Positions 61,434 to 62,000 of a DNA stretch of 62,000 nucleotides are shown in pieces. The notes beneath the pieces were generated by a model. The model had not been told where the DNA came from and did not search any database. It saw only the letters and a program-made list of their open reading frames with translations. The stretch comes from Adiantum capillus-veneris (taxonomy: Eukaryota > Streptophyta > Polypodiopsida > Polypodiales > Pteridaceae). Made by a program: the position numbers and the translations under genes. The stretch lies in NCBI GenBank assembly GCA_014529385.2, contig CM043971.1:30861209-30923208 (forward strand), read 5' to 3'. How positions within the stretch are numbered: the first letter of the stretch is position 1; each line of letters begins with the position of its first letter.

Positions 61434-61670
61434 TCGAGCATCGCGACGATGGCATGATGGCGGCAAAGCGGTTGAGCACGGCGCAGCAGCGGCTCCTTCT
61501 TCTTCACGGCGAGGAATCCTCCACGACAGCAAGCGTAGAGCATTGAGTGACACACCATCGCCATCTTTGAGCTTACTAGTTTAGGCTAGTTGCACGCTTG
61601 GAGCCATTTGTGGCTCGCACACAGTGTATCGGCAAGTTCCTTGCATTGACACGTGCGACAGACGCGCACA
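61111..61670 (+). repeat. Second copy of the element C LTR
   Basis: Collinear with 10590-11147: GGCTTGTCGGTCCAATAGG, TATA box at 61242-61248, (AG)n at 61355-61430, end GACGCGCACA at 61670. A decayed primer site TGGCGCCGTTGTCGCAGA follows at 61675-61692. Confidence 0.85.
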
Positions 61671-61692
61671 TTTTTGGCGCCGTTGTCGCAGA

Positions 61693-62000
61693 AATGCCAT
61701 ACACTAAGCTTGAGTGGCACTCTGCGCTTCTTTCTGGTGCAATTTCAATTGTAGGAAAGGTAGGGAAGGAAGATGTGTTTGTTGAGAAGAACAATTTTGT
61801 TTTGCTACTGTGTATTTCTTTGTTAATGAGGTTTTGAAAGGTACTGTGTTTTCTCTGTGATAAGGTGTTAGTATTAAGGTCGTTAGTTCTGTGTAATGTA
61901 GAGTACAATAAGTAGGAAGTAGATCTGTTAGAGCTAGTGAAGTGTGTTAGTGTGTAACAGTAGGTGTACTTATCCCAAAAAAATTAGAACAATAAAAAAA
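61693..62000 (+). other. Leader of the second element C copy, running off the window
   Basis: Matches 11170-11470 (GCACTCT.., GGTGCAAT.., TAGATCTGTTAG.. segments). It is cut by the window edge. Confidence 0.7.

Overview
This is nuclear DNA of a land plant. It carries a plant-only BYPASS1-like gene, plant-type Ty1/copia and Ty3/gypsy retrotransposons with initiator-Met and tRNA-Asp-like primer sites, and an En/Spm (CACTA) transposon with short GT-AG introns. Very deep nesting and poor fit to familiar crop element families suggest a large genome, possibly a fern or other seed-free plant, but that is inference. I see only one probable host gene, at the extreme left (15-1100). Almost everything else is transposable element, satellite or microsatellite.

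The main result is that about 52.6 kb of the window is one nested stack that can be peeled layer by layer using target-site duplications (TSDs). Layer 0 is a minus-strand gypsy element, G, whose integrase gene is split between 3134-3741 and 56360 onward; the reading frame rejoins across the gap. Layer 1 is copia element E1, inserted in G at TSD ATCTT, with its 5' LTR at 3742 and 3' LTR ending at 56359. Inside E1 are E2 (5791-10448, same copia family, TSD GATTT/GATTC) and a roughly 45 kb block. That block starts with gypsy element C (LTR ending at 11147, gag resuming after 29927). C is split by the non-autonomous element A (11983-29927, minus strand, TSD TACCT/TACTT). A's right LTR is in turn split by the gag-only element B (18952-29084, minus strand, TSD CACAT). 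The order is therefore G > E1 > C > A > B.

Element B is the most unusual. It has a large gag-like reading frame with two in-frame stops and a run of W-[IV]-P-K repeats, no reverse transcriptase or integrase, and a leader studded with about six copies of a 22-28 bp palindrome. It also carries a spliced fragment of a DEAD-box RNA helicase gene that starts right after a duplicated stub of the LTR start, as expected for capture by template switching.

From 33.1 to 54 kb the block holds a decayed DUF7869-type (transposase-like) gene and two large minisatellite arrays in inverted orientation around a 1.5 kb AT-rich core, an arrangement like a foldback element. The arrays have been hit by copia element D (36104-41651, TSD CTATG, LTRs differing at only two positions), by two copies of a new-looking MITE (14-bp TIRs, 8-bp TSDs), by a complete 7.4 kb CACTA element (46371-53777, TSD AAT) with TNP2-type and second transposase genes, and by a gypsy 5' LTR plus gag (F). 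The right edge shows a second copy of the element C LTR.
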